DNA of 64,000 nucleotides from contig NW_020312902.1 in NCBI RefSeq assembly GCF_003265705.1, positions 7,398,811-7,462,810 on the forward strand. The letters are read 5' to 3'. Below are positions 1 to 11,160 of this stretch, one piece after another (the stretch's first letter is position 1; every line of letters begins with the position of its first letter). A model generated the notes under the pieces. The model was not told the origin of the DNA. It ran no database searches and worked only from the letters and a program-made list of their open reading frames with translations. The translations under genes and the position numbers were made by a program. This DNA comes from Callorhinus ursinus (Eukaryota > Chordata > Mammalia > Carnivora > Otariidae).

Positions 1-842
1 GACAACCTAACAGATAGGAGACGTCTGTTAAGCAGGACGGCCATTACACTGTGGTTTGATGCTGGTGTTTTGTTCTTTTTGGCAAGCCTGTGAGACCAGC
101 CCAGTCATTTTGAACCAATATATTTCTGCCACCAAAGCTATTCTTATTCTGGCAAGTTTGCTGCTACCCAACAAGAGAACAAATTGAAGGTAATGGAAGA
201 GATGAGAAATAATCATACCCTTGACATTCTAGCTTTTGTCTGACTTTTCTTGGTAATTTATTTGGCTGAGCATTTTGTAGCTGGTCAAAAGTAAAATTAT
301 GTCCCAGGTCCTTTTCATCCATCTTCAGAAACATCTGAAGGAAAGCCTTAGTTTTTACTTTGTTCAAGAAGTGATTTTGCTATCCTGATGTATCGTGGCC
401 TTGCAAGGCCATTACTTTAGATAAAGTAAAGTCTGCTCAAAGTTTGAATAGAAAAGGATAGGGGAATTGATTAATTGTTCTAGGAGTACCTCTGCAGCCA
501 AATAAGTGTTGTGGTCATTCAAAAGCTTGCACCCAGTTTCTCATTCCTTTTGGATCTTTGCCCAGCACACTGCTTTAATTAATGACTGATCTCCACTTTC
601 CAAATGGTATCATGTCTTTGAAATATCCTAAGTCTAACTGCTGAATTTTATGGTTCAAGATAGAGAAGGGAAACAACTCTACATTTTAAAACCAATCTTT
701 GCCCAGAGTCACAGGGGAACATGTATAAAGCAACACAATTTTTTATGTAAACACATATCAGAGAAGAATGGTGGAAGACTACATTTTGTGGAAGGTAGGA
801 TAACACGGTTCTCAGTTCAAGGGAGTTTTGGCTAGATTGATC
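1..842. other. Single-copy sequence, no gene recognised
   Basis: No repeat family is recognised here. A minus-strand frame at 164-367 (67 codons, ending SICSLVG) reads in a fairly protein-like way, but it stops early and matches nothing I know. No splice-site or polyadenylation context supports it. Treated as non-coding. Confidence 0.5.
396..411. repeat. Perfect 16-bp palindrome
   Basis: TGGCCTTGCAAGGCCA equals its own reverse complement. It lies in single-copy DNA outside any repeat I recognise. It could be chance or a dimeric factor site; nothing else nearby helps decide. Confidence 0.8.
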
Positions 843-1000
843 TGGATCCAAGTTCCTGTTCCAGACTTAATGTCTGACATTGAACAAGCTACTTTCACAG
901 CTATCTACCAGATGTTTGTCACCATTGCCACTGTTTTTATTCTAACATCTGGCATATAAGAACTGCTCAATAAACAATAGCTGCTATATCTACTATCATT
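843..1000 (+). mobile_element. MIR SINE fragment (sense)
   Basis: The right part, 'ctggcatataagaactgctcaataaacaatagctgct', follows the MIR 3' core (CTGGCACATAGTAAGTGCTCAATAAATG) in sense orientation. The left part is diverged. MIR is an ancient tRNA-derived SINE shared by all mammals. Confidence 0.45.
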
Positions 1001-2250
1001 TTATTTATGAAGTGTGACTGACTGAAGACAGAGTGAAAAATTTCCATATGGCCTTAGGTAACATTCATTCTTTTAATGAGAAGGCATTTCTCTGATTATC
1101 CCATACACCTCCCATGTCTGGAAGAGAGGATCCCTACAATGAACTACTTGTTTCCCAACACCCCCAAAGAGCAGGCATAGAAATGGAAACCTGCTCTGCT
1201 GGTTTACCTGGTCCTGAACTGCTTTCGTGCTCTCTAGAAAATTCTTGACCAATATGAGAACTTGGCCTGCAATCATACATACAAGAAAACTGTGAGTAGT
1301 CACTAGAGTTCTCTGGAATTCCCTGATTATTAAACTCAGCCCCTCTCAGGGCTATAACATTCTTCTTTCCCCCATGGTGACTCTTCCCTTGGAATTGTGG
1401 TTGAGATGCTGTCATCTGTTCATTTTGTTTAAACTGGGAGACAATGGGTTGGATCCTTAGCCCCATAACCCTCAGGAGCATCCATGTTGCTGAAATATAA
1501 TGATGAATATTGGCTAGCATAATAAATAATCTGTTATCTGATTATGTGTGTCTGCATTTGTGTCATTTGTATAATCTGTCCAACCAAGCTTTGGAATGGG
1601 AGGGAAGAGACAAATAGGTAGCCCTACTTTCTGATGACCTTAGGTTGACCTTTGCTCTGGTGGAGACTTTTTATATCTCAAAAGTGGAGGTGATGATGGT
1701 AACTTCTGGCTCTGACCTGTCACTATGACCCTGAAATAATCGCAGATGTTTTAATCTCCTCAAAAATTGTTTGTTGTGATTCTAGCCATTAGTGTCTTTG
1801 TTGGTAGTTTTCAGATTCAAATGGGACAGTCCATGGCATTTTTTGGATGAGTTTTTCAAATGTTTTCATAGTTGCCAATAAATGCATGTTCAGTTGAGTT
1901 GAAATGATATAATATGACTCATCAGGACTCAGCTTTCTTTCACACATTGTCTTTGATCTACTTCATTTCTTGAAAGCCATTTTTAATCCATGAGCATTTC
2001 TTCTCCTTCTGGTATCCTTTCTCTATTAAGTACTGAAAAGATGACTTTGTGCCACATAAAAGATAGTGCTGATCGCCATAGTAATTTCTGTTCATTTATT
2101 TAATTTTGCCAATTAATTGTTAGCTCCCAGAGAATATTTTATAGATAACAGTAGGTGGTCCTGGCAGGTATACTGAAGGCTAAAAACTTTCATGAGCTAA
2201 AAATTTCTTTGAAGACTTATTTAATGGTGCTTTATTTATTTTTCTTCTTC
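1001..2250. other. Single-copy sequence
   Basis: No repeat is recognised. The longest frame outside LINE-1 sequence in the window lies here on the minus strand, 1134-1520 (128 codons). Its product resembles no family I know, and an open run of this length can occur by chance in 64 kb. No gene is called. Confidence 0.5.
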
Positions 2251-2251
2251 C

Positions 2252-2481
2252 TTTTTAAAGATTTATTTATTTATTTTAGAGAGAGAGAGCGCAAGCAAGA
2301 GTGAGAGAGAGCATGTAAGCAGGGGGAGGGGCAGAGGGAGAGGGAGAGAGAGAGAAATCTTAAGCAGACTCCATGCTCAGCACAGAGCCCAGCCCAGGGC
2401 TTGATCTCATGACCCCAAGATCACATCCCAAGCTGAAAACAGGAGTCAGATGTTCAGCTGACTGCACCACCCAGGCGCCCC
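2252..2481 (-). mobile_element. Can-SINE (tRNA-derived carnivore SINE)
   Basis: Antisense copy. Poly-T and TTTATTTATTTATTTT lead into a purine-rich (GA)n stretch, then GGAGGGGCAGAGGGAGAG, and it ends in CACCCAGGCGCCCC, the complement of the SINE 5' end. T-rich flanks obscure the target duplication. An AT-rich copy with several changes, so moderately old. Confidence 0.9.
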
Positions 2482-2604
2482 TTTTTTCTTTTTTCTTTTT
2501 TTCTTCTCAGCTGAAGAAAAAGTAATGAAGGTTTATATTTTCATGCTATTTATTTTGTATCTCTTACTGTAAGCTGGCTCAAAAACACTCAATGATAATT
2601 CTTT

Positions 2605-2770
2605 TGAAAGCTCGCAGTCTTTATAATCAAGCAGACTTGATGTGAAATCTCAGCTCTGCCATTTTCTGCCTTTGATTGACCAAGTGACTCAACCTCTCAG
2701 GAACTAATAATTCTTTCATCTAAGAGCTATTCTCAAACATGATGCACAGCACCTTATAAGTGATCAACTA
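2605..2770 (+). mobile_element. MIR SINE fragment (sense)
   Basis: The order 'atcaagcagacttgatgtg', 'aatctcagctctgccatttt', 'gaccaagtgactcaacctct' follows the MIR core (CTGCCACTTACTAGCTGTGTGACCTTGGGCAAGT...AACCTCT). Heavily diverged, as expected for a mammal-wide element. Confidence 0.65.
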
Positions 2771-3764
2771 ACATTAGTTTCTTGGAGAAACTTCTCTTGG
2801 GAAAAGTTGAAGGTATTTGGCTGAATTGACATCTGTAGCTTTTGAGAGGTTGCTTAGGACATGCAAATTAAATGACTGCATTTTTTAGGATCAGAATTTC
2901 TTCACTCTTGAATTTTATTTTAGGAAGAATTTGTTTTACTTTTTAGAGAAAAGACTCTTTAGAAAGCTTTCATAGCTTTAGCAGTCATTCTGAAAACTTT
3001 GTATTGAATTTCCCTTAAAATATGCATGTGTTTAAAATTTGAAAAGAAGGGGAGAATATTTGGCAATAATATGTTTAGAGATTTGATCAAAACCCCAAAT
3101 ATTTTGAAACCTAGTGCAACCCATACCTAGATTATTTTTAGTTCTCCAAAGTCCAGTAATTTAATCTCTTAATCAAACCTCTTGAAGTTTCCATTTCTAA
3201 GTAAATGAAATGATAATAAATAATGAGCCAAAAAAATAAAGTGCACCCATTTAAGGAAACAGTGTGGGAAATTTGATGGGAAACGAATGTGAGTTTGAAT
3301 AAAATGAAAATATCATTTGTCTCCTTTGATTTTCAGCTCTGAGTAAATGAAGCACTGAAGTAGGAGGCAGCCTAAGTGCCTTGGGTTGAGTTCATCCACA
3401 GCATTCGTTCAGGGATGAAGGGAGACGTGGATAATTTAAGGTCTATTATCCTGACCATGACTGCTTATGCTGGCATAAACTCTCCTCTGAAGGACTGTTC
3501 TATTTTATTTCATGCTGCCATTATTTCTGCCTTACATGGTCTGAAAAAATGTAATCTGGAGAATGTGTAGAGTAATTGACTGTGGCTGATTGAGTCAGCT
3601 AGCAGTGACGATGGAAAAGCATATTGTGTGTCAGGCCCTGGTCAGGTGAGACAATCTCCATCCCAAAGAAAATTGCAGTGCTGCAGGGTGACAAGTAACA
3701 TTTTAACAGGGAGTGCACAGCAAAGCACAGCAATTAAAGAGTGGCTGTTACAAGATCATGGAAC
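2771..3764. other. Single-copy AT-rich sequence with an octamer motif
   Basis: No repeat is recognised. A perfect POU octamer ATGCAAAT followed by TAAAT lies at 2861-2873. The reading frame at 3376-3570 (64 codons) has no recognisable homology. This is a reasonable place to look for conserved non-coding DNA, but the sequence alone does not show it. Confidence 0.4.
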
Positions 3765-3910
3765 AACTCAGTGCAGTAGGGAGAGCCCAGACTGCAGTCA
3801 CAAGAATTGGGTTTTAATCTGAGCTCTATCACTAATTAGCTCAATAGATTCAGCTATGTTATCTTCCTTTTTGTTCCTCTGTTACCCCATCTTGAAAAAT
3901 GAATAACCAG
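3765..3910 (+). mobile_element. MIR SINE fragment (sense)
   Basis: 'agactgcagtcacaagaatt', 'gggttttaatctgagctcta' and 'tcactaattagctcaatag' parallel the MIR core, with a degraded CCCCATCT...AAAATGAATAA end. Confidence 0.6.
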
Positions 3911-4384
3911 AGGAAAGACCAGACAACCTTGAAGATTTTCCAAGAATTTTCTATCTGTCTATCTATTATCTATATGTATTTTTTTTTCTTGATGGAAAGA
4001 ATTCTTGTAGTAGCCCAGGAGATCAGTGAGAGTGGGATTGAAACCCCTCAAAAGATGGGCTGATAAGAAGGGGAAATTGTACAGATATATCTTGCTAAGA
4101 TAGAGAACGAGTCTTCTCGAGTTGTCAGGTTTGATCCCAGCCATGGCAATCACTGCCCTCCTAGACATGGCACAAATGAGTTGGAACTAATGAAGTCATG
4201 CTCCAGCGAAAGGAAACATAGTACACTACCTTCCATATCATTCCAAGTAATGGTTTTCACTGAACTCACTCCCTACTCTATATACTTAGCAGGAAACAAG
4301 ACCCTAGATGAAGATATAATGTTGTATGCAGTATCTGCCCTTGAGGCAAACAGAAATTTATCCATAGGGTCTTATATCACTTTT

Positions 4385-5995
4385 CTATTACCTTTTTATT
4401 GGAGCATAACAAACATACTGAAAAGAGCACAAATCATAAGTGTATATATACTTCATTGAATTTTCATGAAGTGTGAACATATATGCAACCAGCACCTAGA
4501 TAAAACATAGCATACTATCAATACTCCAAATTTCCCCTTAGGTCCCTCGTGGTCACTGAACTCCATGCATTATCCAGACTTCTAACATCAGAGATTTGTT
4601 TTATCAGTTTGTGAAGTTTATGTAAACAGAATCATACAGTATGCACTCTTTTGTGTCTGCAATCTTTCATTATTGTTTGTGAACTTCATTTGGGCTGTTG
4701 CATATTGCAGTAGTTTGTTGTGGGCATATGTACAAGTTTCAGGTAGCTGTACAATTTGAAATGGAATTAATTGGTCCTAGGGTTCAGCTTTAGTGACTAC
4801 TGACCACAAACCAGTCTTCCAAAGACAAATGTTAGCATGGATATGGAACATGCTGCTGATGGGAGGTAAACTGCCGCTCCACGTATGTGTTATTCAAGTG
4901 GGTATGCAGTGGTTTTGCACAGTGATGTTAATTTTCATTTCTCTGATAACTAAAAAAGTGGAACACTTTCCATGTGTATTTGTCCTTTCTGAAATGTCTT
5001 TGACCCATTCCCCCCACCACAACTGGGTTAGCTATATTTTCCCAACTGACTTGTGGGAGTTCTTGATATAGTCTCCTTTGTCCAAAAAAAAAGCATTGTA
5101 AATATCTTCTTTCACTCTCCCATTTGCCTTTTTATATTTTCATTGGTGTCTTTTGATCAACAGAAGTTCTTAATTTTAATGTAATCTGATTAATATTTTT
5201 TCCTTGATGGTTAATGCTCTTATGTCCAATTAAAAATTTTTAACTAGCACAAAAGCACATTATATTCTCTCATGTTCAGATTTTCACTCTGTCTGAGATT
5301 GATTTTGTATATTGTGTGAGATGAAGGTCAGGTTCATTTTTTTCCACATATATGTCCAATTGACCTGTTAATTGAAAAGACCATTCTTTCCCCATTATAC
5401 TGAAGTTTCCCCTTTGTCACAAATCTGTCTGTTCCTAGATTCTTATTCCTGTCCATTTGGTCTATTTGCCTATGTCTATGCCGGTGGTATTATGCATTAA
5501 TTACTGTAGCTTTATAATAAATGTGATTTATGATAACAGAAGTCTTACAGCTTTGTTGTTCTTTATGAGCAACAAAATATTTTTTAACCCTGTCATTTCC
5601 TCATAAATTCTAGAATCTGCTTGTCAATTTCCATTTAAAAAAAAACGCCCTGGGGTTTGATTAAGATTGTCTTGAATATACAGATAAGTTTGAGGGAAAC
5701 TGATATTTAAATAGCAAATCTTCTAATTCATGAACATTGTAAATCTCTTCATTTGGTTCAATTTTCTTTCATTCTCTCAATATTAAAAAAATTAATATAG
5801 GAATCTTTCACATCTTCCATTAAATTTATTCCTATTTATTTCTGATGATGTAAATATTTAATTTTATATTTTGTTTGTTGTTAGTACATAGAAGTTATAA
5901 ATATCTTTTATCTAGGATCTTGCTTAATTTATTAATTCCAACATTTAATATAGATTTAATTGATAGCTTAACAGGGAGTAATTTACATTATTCAA
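4385..5995 (-). mobile_element. Old LINE-1 (L1M type), antisense
   Basis: Begins with the antisense L1M 3'-end signature 'ttattggagcataacaaaca', then the ORF2 complement in canonical order: 'cagaatcatacagtatgcac', 'tttcatttctctgataacta', 'ctttgacccattcc', 'ttgtatattgtgtgagatga', 'cccattatactgaagtttcc', 'ttaattactgtagctttata', 'tgcttgtcaatttcc', 'ttcctatttatttctgatga'. Full of stops and indels and clearly dead. The right end reaches the MIR/SINE at about 6.0 kb. Confidence 0.85.
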
Positions 5996-6045
5996 GGATT
6001 TTAGAGAAATAGCATAAAGTGGTATCTTTTAAGACAATGCAATTT

Positions 6046-6252
6046 GGGACACCTGGGTGGCTCAGTCGGTGAAGCATCTGCCTTTGGCTTGGGTCATGAT
6101 CCCAGGGTTCTGGAATCAATAGGGCTTCCCACTCAGCAGGGAGCCTGCTTCTCCCTCTGCCTTCCACTCCCCCTGCTTGTGCCCTCTCCTCTCTCTCTCT
6201 CCCTCTCTCTGACAAATAAATAAGTAAAACCTTACCAAAAAAAAAAAAAAAG
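6046..6252 (+). mobile_element. Can-SINE (sense)
   Basis: Starts GGGACACCTGGGTGGCTCAGTC. The tRNA-like head holds pol III A-box-like and B-box-like regions, then comes a CT-rich body ending GACAAATAAATAAGTAAAAC and poly-A. A 10-bp target duplication, AATGCAATTT, lies at 6036-6045 and 6253-6262. It inserted at the start of the MIR now seen at 6262. Confidence 0.95.
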
Positions 6253-6261
6253 AATGCAATT

Positions 6262-6430
6262 TAAAGGCAGATCTGGGTTTAAGCTCTGGCTTCTACCACT
6301 TACAAGCTTGGGCAAGTCACTTAATTTTCTCATCTGAAAAGCAGAGGTAACAATGGTGCCTACCATATAGTTTGCTATTGGAATATAGTGAAATAATTTA
6401 TATTAAGTGTTTAGCACAAGGCCTGGCAGG
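6262..6430 (+). mobile_element. MIR SINE fragment (sense)
   Basis: 'ctctggcttctaccacttac', 'ttgggcaagtcacttaattt', 'aagtgtttagcacaaggcct' match the MIR core in order. The Can-SINE at 6046-6252 sits on its 5' side. Confidence 0.8.
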
Positions 6431-7029
6431 TTGGGCTTTTGACTCAAGTCATGTGAGCTCTTAGATGTAAGTATTAAAGGTCATTTGGCATCTAATGGTT
6501 GTAGGCCCCCTTTTCCCCCTGTTGCCTATATTGCTTTCTTTAAAGCATTTCTGATATTATAGAGTCAGTCAAGAAACACAATGTTCTTAGGCTATAACAA
6601 TTTTGCAAGCACACACCCATTCTAAAACTACACCAGTTATGTGAAAATAAAAAGCTACCTACAGAGCATTACAACCTTCCTCTCTTTGCTTTTTGCCCTT
6701 CAAGACTATGAAGGAGAGAACAATGTGTTTCTTCATTTGGCTTCTCCTAGCTCCTTAGGTATCAGTGAATCCTCGTCTCAATCTGGTCCTATTTCCTTCA
6801 GCACAGGACGAAGACTTCTTGGCTTTAAATTTCCTCCCTATTTACATGGCAGATCAGAGAATTCCAATCAAGAGAGGAGCCTGAAGGTTCCCTAGGGCTT
6901 GCTTCTCTAGTTACCTAACTATTCTGATCATCAGATGACTCTATCCTTCAATCTTTACTCAACTGGACAGTATACATGCATAAGATTAGAAGATTAGTAA
7001 GTAAAGCTGGTCTGGAGTTTCACACATCA
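6431..7029. other. Single-copy sequence
   Basis: No repeat or gene is recognised. The frame at 6641-6895 (84 codons) has no supporting signal. Confidence 0.5.
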
Positions 7030-7046
7030 GAGTTAAAGTGTTTCTT

Positions 7047-7241
7047 TTTTTTAAAGATTTTATTTATTTATTTGACAGAGAGAGACACAGCGAGAGAGGG
7101 AACACAAGCAGGGGGAGTGGGAGAGGGAGAAGCAGGCCTCCTGCTGAGCAGGGAGCCCAACACGGGGCTCGATCCCAGGACCCTGGGATCATGACCTGAG
7201 CCGAAGGCAGACGCCTAACGACTGAGCCACCCAGGCGACCT
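7047..7241 (-). mobile_element. Can-SINE, well preserved (antisense)
   Basis: Antisense copy close to the family consensus: TTTATTTATTTATTTGACAG, GGAACACAAGCAGGGGGAGT, GATCCCAGGACCCTGGGATC, GAGCCACCCAGGCG. A 17-bp target duplication (GAGTTAAA[G/A]TGTTTCTT) lies at 7030-7046 and 7242-7258 with one mismatch. The low divergence suggests one of the younger insertions in the window. Confidence 0.97.
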
Positions 7242-7331
7242 GAGTTAAAATGTTTCTTAACTGTTACCAATGCAAATTTATTATAAATTCAGACCTGTAA
7301 TGGGTGTGGGTTGGGAGGGCACGATGTATGC

Positions 7332-7386
7332 AGCATGTATATGTACATACATGGAATATATATATTATATATGTATGTGTGTGTAT
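7332..7386. repeat. TA/TG-rich simple repeat
   Basis: Impure alternating purine-pyrimidine tract (catgtatatgtacatacatg, atatatatat, gtatgtgtgtgtata). Likely length-variable. Confidence 0.85.
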
Positions 7387-7584
7387 AAGGATATCTCTGC
7401 TGATAGATGGAATTTGTAAATCACCTGTGATGATATCTTGTAATCATTCTCTTTTTCAACGCCATTCAGGAGAGGCAGTCCACCCCTATTTCCCGAGCAT
7501 TTGCTGGATCAGTGGAGGTATCACCACCACCCTGCCAAAATTTAAAAAAACAAAAAAAACCCACATTGATTTCTTCCAAACTTT

Positions 7585-7613
7585 ACACACACACACACAC
7601 ACATACACACACA
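7585..7613 (+). repeat. (CA)n microsatellite
   Basis: About 14 CA units with one interruption (acat) near the right end. Confidence 0.9.
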
Positions 7614-7911
7614 TGAATTATACAGACCATATAGAGAATGTCATTAGTAAAAAGAAAAATGATAACCCAAGTTGAATTTCCTTTAAGAGAGTACTTCATT
7701 TGTATAGTAAACACAGGGCCTGTAATAACCTTAACTGATTTTTGCCTGAGTTGTGAATGAACTTGACCAAGGGCTTGAGATACAATACAACATTAATGCA
7801 GAATAACTAAGATTTTGTCTTATAAATCTAGGTAAGATAAGAAGCTGCAAATGGACCCTGCTAATGACCAGCCTGTGCTGAGGTTGAAAGAGTAAGAAGA
7901 TGAAACTTATG
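7614..7911. other. Single-copy sequence
   Basis: Nothing recognisable between the CA repeat and the old L1. Confidence 0.5.
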
Positions 7912-8670
7912 AAAAAAAACAGCTTTATTGAGCTATAATTTGCATACTATACAATTCACCTATTTAAAGTATACAATGTGATGGTCTTTAGGATATTCAC
8001 AGATATGTTCAACTGTCACCACAGTCGATTTTAGAATATTTTCATCACCTCATGAGGAAACCATGTACTTTTTTTTATTATGTTCAGTTAGCCAATATAT
8101 AGTACATCATTAGTTTTTGATGTAGTGTTCAATGATTCATTAGTGGCGTATAACACCTAGTGCTCATCACAACATGTCCATGTACTCTTTAGATATCTCC
8201 CCCAGGCCCCGTACCTTACCCCAACTCCAGACAACAACTAATCTTCTGACTCTATAGATTTCTCAGTTCTAGACTTCCATACAACTGGACTCATATAACA
8301 TATGGATTTTTGTGACTGGTTTCTTTCACTCAGTATAATGTTTTGAAGGTTCATCTAAGTTGTAGCGTGTGTGAGCATATTGTTGCTCTTTATTGCTGAC
8401 TAATATCCCAGTGTCTCGATATCCCATATTTTGTTTATCCATTCATTCTTTGATGGATATTTGTATTGTTTCCATCTTTGGCTATTATGAATAATTCTTC
8501 TATAAACATTTGTGTGCAAGTGTTTGTGTGGACATAGGCTTTCATTTCTCTTGGGTGTATATCTAAGAATAAAATTGCTAGGTCATAGGGTCACTCTGTG
8601 TTTAATCATTTGAGGAATTGCCAGACTCTTTTCCGAAGCAGCTGCACTATTTTGCATTCCTGGCAGGTTT
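7912..8670 (-). mobile_element. Old LINE-1 (L1M type) 3' region, antisense, interrupted
   Basis: Starts 'agctttattgagctataatt', the complement of an L1M 3' end. It continues 'cttccatacaactggactca', 'gtttatccattcattctttg', 'tggctattatgaataattct', 'ttctcttgggtgtatatcta', 'gaggaattgccagactcttt' in canonical antisense order. A younger L1 3' end (8070-8177) is inserted into it. Confidence 0.88.
8070..8177 (-). mobile_element. Very short carnivore LINE-1 3' end, nested
   Basis: Poly-T then 'attatgttcagttagccaat', 'agtacatcattagtttttga', 'tgtagtgttcaatgattcat', 'taacacctagtgctcatcac': the complement of the last ~100 bp of a carnivore L1. Flanked by the repeat CCATGTACT at 8061-8069 and 8178-8186, with similar T-rich continuation, as expected for a target duplication. 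Strongly 5'-truncated. Confidence 0.85.
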
Positions 8671-9252
8671 ACTCTTAAAAAGATCTCAGAAAGAATTTTT
8701 CTTTCAAAACCTAAAAAAAACACATAACCTATAACGTAGCTGGAATACACTCTGAACCGTAGAGTCCACCCATCACTGTTTAAATCATGTACCAATGAGG
8801 ATAGATGAAATGAGAGCCAAACTCTTGACACATGGACTTCTGGAATGCATCCTGTTTTTAACTGGGGACTCCCTGTATGTGGTTGATGTATTTATCAAAA
8901 AAACAACATCTGAGGAAAGGACTCATAGCTGCCATTAGATTAGAATATTCCAGAACTGATGAATTTTAGGACATGAATTCCCCATTTCATATGGGCTTTC
9001 AGGGGCTGGGGGGGTGGTGGGATGCTAACATCTTTTTCAGAGAAAGAAACTTTCAAGATGAATGGAGAAACTTTGGGCAAAATGTTAACCCCATGCTAAG
9101 ATTCCACATAAGCTCAACATGTTTGGAACTGTGCTCTGGAAGCATTACTTCTTTTGTGTATAAAGGAAGTAATTAAATTTAAAAAGTGTGCAGTGGAAAG
9201 AGGGTGTGCTATAGAACATTTCCAGCAGGAGGGAACATTACAAGTCAAATTG
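8671..9252. other. Single-copy sequence with a G-rich run
   Basis: No repeat is recognised. A G-rich run, GGGGCTGGGGGGGTGGTGGG, at about 9003-9022 could form a short-loop quadruplex. Confidence 0.5.
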
Positions 9253-9267
9253 AAGCTACAACCCTTT

Positions 9268-9467
9268 CTTTTTTTTTTTTTTTAAGATTTTATTTATTTG
9301 TCAGAGAGAGAAAAACAGAGCACAAGCAGGGGGAGAGACAGAGGCAGAGGGAGAAGCAGGCTCCCCGCTGAGCAAGGAGTCCGATGTGGGACTCGATCCC
9401 AGGACGCTGGGATCATGACCTGAACCAAAGGGAGCCACTTAACTGACTGAGCCACCCAGGCGTCCCT
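9268..9467 (-). mobile_element. Can-SINE (antisense)
   Basis: Poly-T, AAGATTTTATTTATTTGTCA, GCACAAGCAGGGGGAGAG, GGACTCGATCCCAGGACG, GAGCCACCCAGGCGTCCC. A perfect 15-bp target duplication, AAGCTACAACCCTTT, lies at 9253-9267 and 9468-9482. Confidence 0.97.
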
Positions 9468-9482
9468 AAGCTACAACCCTTT

Positions 9483-10480
9483 GAAGAATCTATGCATTAT
9501 GTTTGACTGGGATGAGGGTAGTAGTGTCTTCCTTTTTCATGACACAAAAAAAGGAAGGTTTTGAGATCAGAGGTATTTGCATTGTACTTGTTTCTCTTTC
9601 TGTATTTTATTTTAAATTGCAATAATTTGTTCTTGGATATTTTCATGTCCTATAAGAAGATAAATTAATTATCCTCTTTTCTCCAATAAATCACCGTCTC
9701 CTATGATAAGAAAATTGGTTTCCCTCCCGTTTCATGTTTGGGTTAGAGATGTAAATGTAGTAATTATTCCAGTCTTTTTTTTTCTTTTGTATGAAGAGTA
9801 AATTATGCTCCCAATAAATGTATCTTCACTATTACTTAAGACTGATTAGAACTGAAACACCACTGAAAAGAGATTTACTCTCTTTGCTGTATTAAATAGA
9901 ATTTCACTATTCTCCAAAGCAACTGTTTCTGTCATATTTCTTCAAGAAGCAAGTTGAGAAGATGCTATAAAAAAGATGGAAGCCTTTTCAGATGTCAAAA
10001 TTTGGATTTCTTCTACCCATCTTCTGAAAAAAAAGTTTTAAAGGATATATTTTACCATTGTCTAACACGTTGAAGTCATCCAGTGCAAAAATCTGCAGTT
10101 TTAGATAATGTCATGCTAAAACTAAACATTTTTTAACTAAGATGTTCAGTTCCTGTGGTGTTATAAGCAGGCTTCTGAGGAGGGAAAGGAATTTATACTC
10201 AGTTGTTCTCACACTGCCCAGAGTCAGCAGGGAGAGTTTACTGCCTGGATATGAAAACAGGCTGGCCTCCCTGCAGACTTCCCTGGCAGTGATAAAGCAT
10301 CCATGCTGGGACAAACTCAAGGACCAGAGGGCAGATTCTGGGTGGTGTGGAGAAAACCTTTTTTTTCTACTAAGACATACCTTGTGAAATGGGTTCTAAT
10401 CAGGAAAGAACTCTCTCATTCTCATGGAATATTTATTTTTAAATCTTTAAAGTATATATTTATGTACTCAATATACTTTT
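9483..10480. other. Single-copy AT-rich sequence
   Basis: No repeat or exon is recognised. The overlapping short frames on both strands at 10111-10387 are not supported by any motif. Confidence 0.5.
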
Positions 10481-10556
10481 CAGAAAAGAAAAAGAATGAA
10501 AGGAAGAAAGAAAAAGAAAAGAAAGAAAGAAAGAAGAAAGAAAGAAAGAAAGAAAA
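10481..10556 (+). repeat. (GAAA)n / GA-rich microsatellite
   Basis: Purine-only tract built mainly from GAAA and AGAAAG units. It lies about 60 bp upstream of the next SINE and is not that SINE's tail. Confidence 0.9.
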
Positions 10557-10619
10557 ATTTAAAGATGACCATCCCCTCCCCACCTCCTGTGTACACTTAT
10601 CCTAGGCTCTGTATGTTTA

Positions 10620-10816
10620 TTTTTTTTTAAAGATTTTATTTATTTATTTGAGAGAGAGAATGAGATAGAGAGAGAGCATGAGCGGGGAGAGGGTCAGAGG
10701 GAGAAGCAGACTCCCTGCTGAGCAGGGAGCCCGATGCGGGACTCAATCCCGGGACTCCAGGATCATGACCTGAGCTGAAGGCAGTTGCTTAACCAACTGA
10801 GCCACCCAGGCGCCCC
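10620..10816 (-). mobile_element. Can-SINE (antisense)
   Basis: Poly-T and AAAGATTTTATTTATTTATT, CTCCCTGCTGAGCAGGGAGC, GCCACCCAGGCGCCCC. A 17-bp target duplication, TAG[G/A]CTCTGTATGTTTA, lies at 10603-10619 and 10817-10833 with one mismatch. Confidence 0.97.
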
Positions 10817-10929
10817 TAGACTCTGTATGTTTAAACAGTATCTAAGGCATAGCAAACAACAAGGCTCCTGGCTTGAAAAGACTTGGTCTTTCATTGTATG
10901 TTTGGGGACCTTTATAAAATTATGTCGGT

Positions 10930-11160
10930 GATAATAATTGCTACAGTTTGTTGAACTTATGATGTGAATTAAATTGCATGTGTATAATCTTATTTAGTCC
11001 TTACAACAACCCTAAAATATAAATACCTTTATTTCCCCCAGCTTCTAGAATATGAAACACATGACCAGGGAGGTTAGAGTATGTGTGTGGAGCAATACAG
11101 CAGTGAATTGGTGTGAGGATCCTGGATTCTCTGACGCTGAAATGCATCATCTCAATGATT
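10930..11160 (-). mobile_element. MIR SINE (antisense)
   Basis: 'ataatcttatttagtcctta', 'caacaaccctaaaatataaa' match the complement of the MIR core. The right part (gtgaggatcctggattctct) is diverged. Confidence 0.6.

Noticed and set aside
164..367. Protein-like minus-strand frame near the window start, possible processed pseudogene
   Set aside because: Only 67 codons, no poly-A tail or flanking duplications seen, and no family recognised; a protein search of 1-640 would settle it.
1134..1520. 128-codon minus-strand open frame
   Set aside because: No recognisable domain, no splice or promoter context; open runs of this size are expected by chance in a window this long.
6046..6252. SINE heads as tRNA genes
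   Set aside because: The tRNA-like heads are SINE components followed by SINE bodies and A-rich tails with target duplications; no intact tRNA cloverleaf gene is present.
10481..10556. GAAA tract as the tail of the adjacent SINE
   Set aside because: The SINE at 10620-10816 is antisense with its own T-rich tail and target copy between; the tract lies about 60 bp outside.
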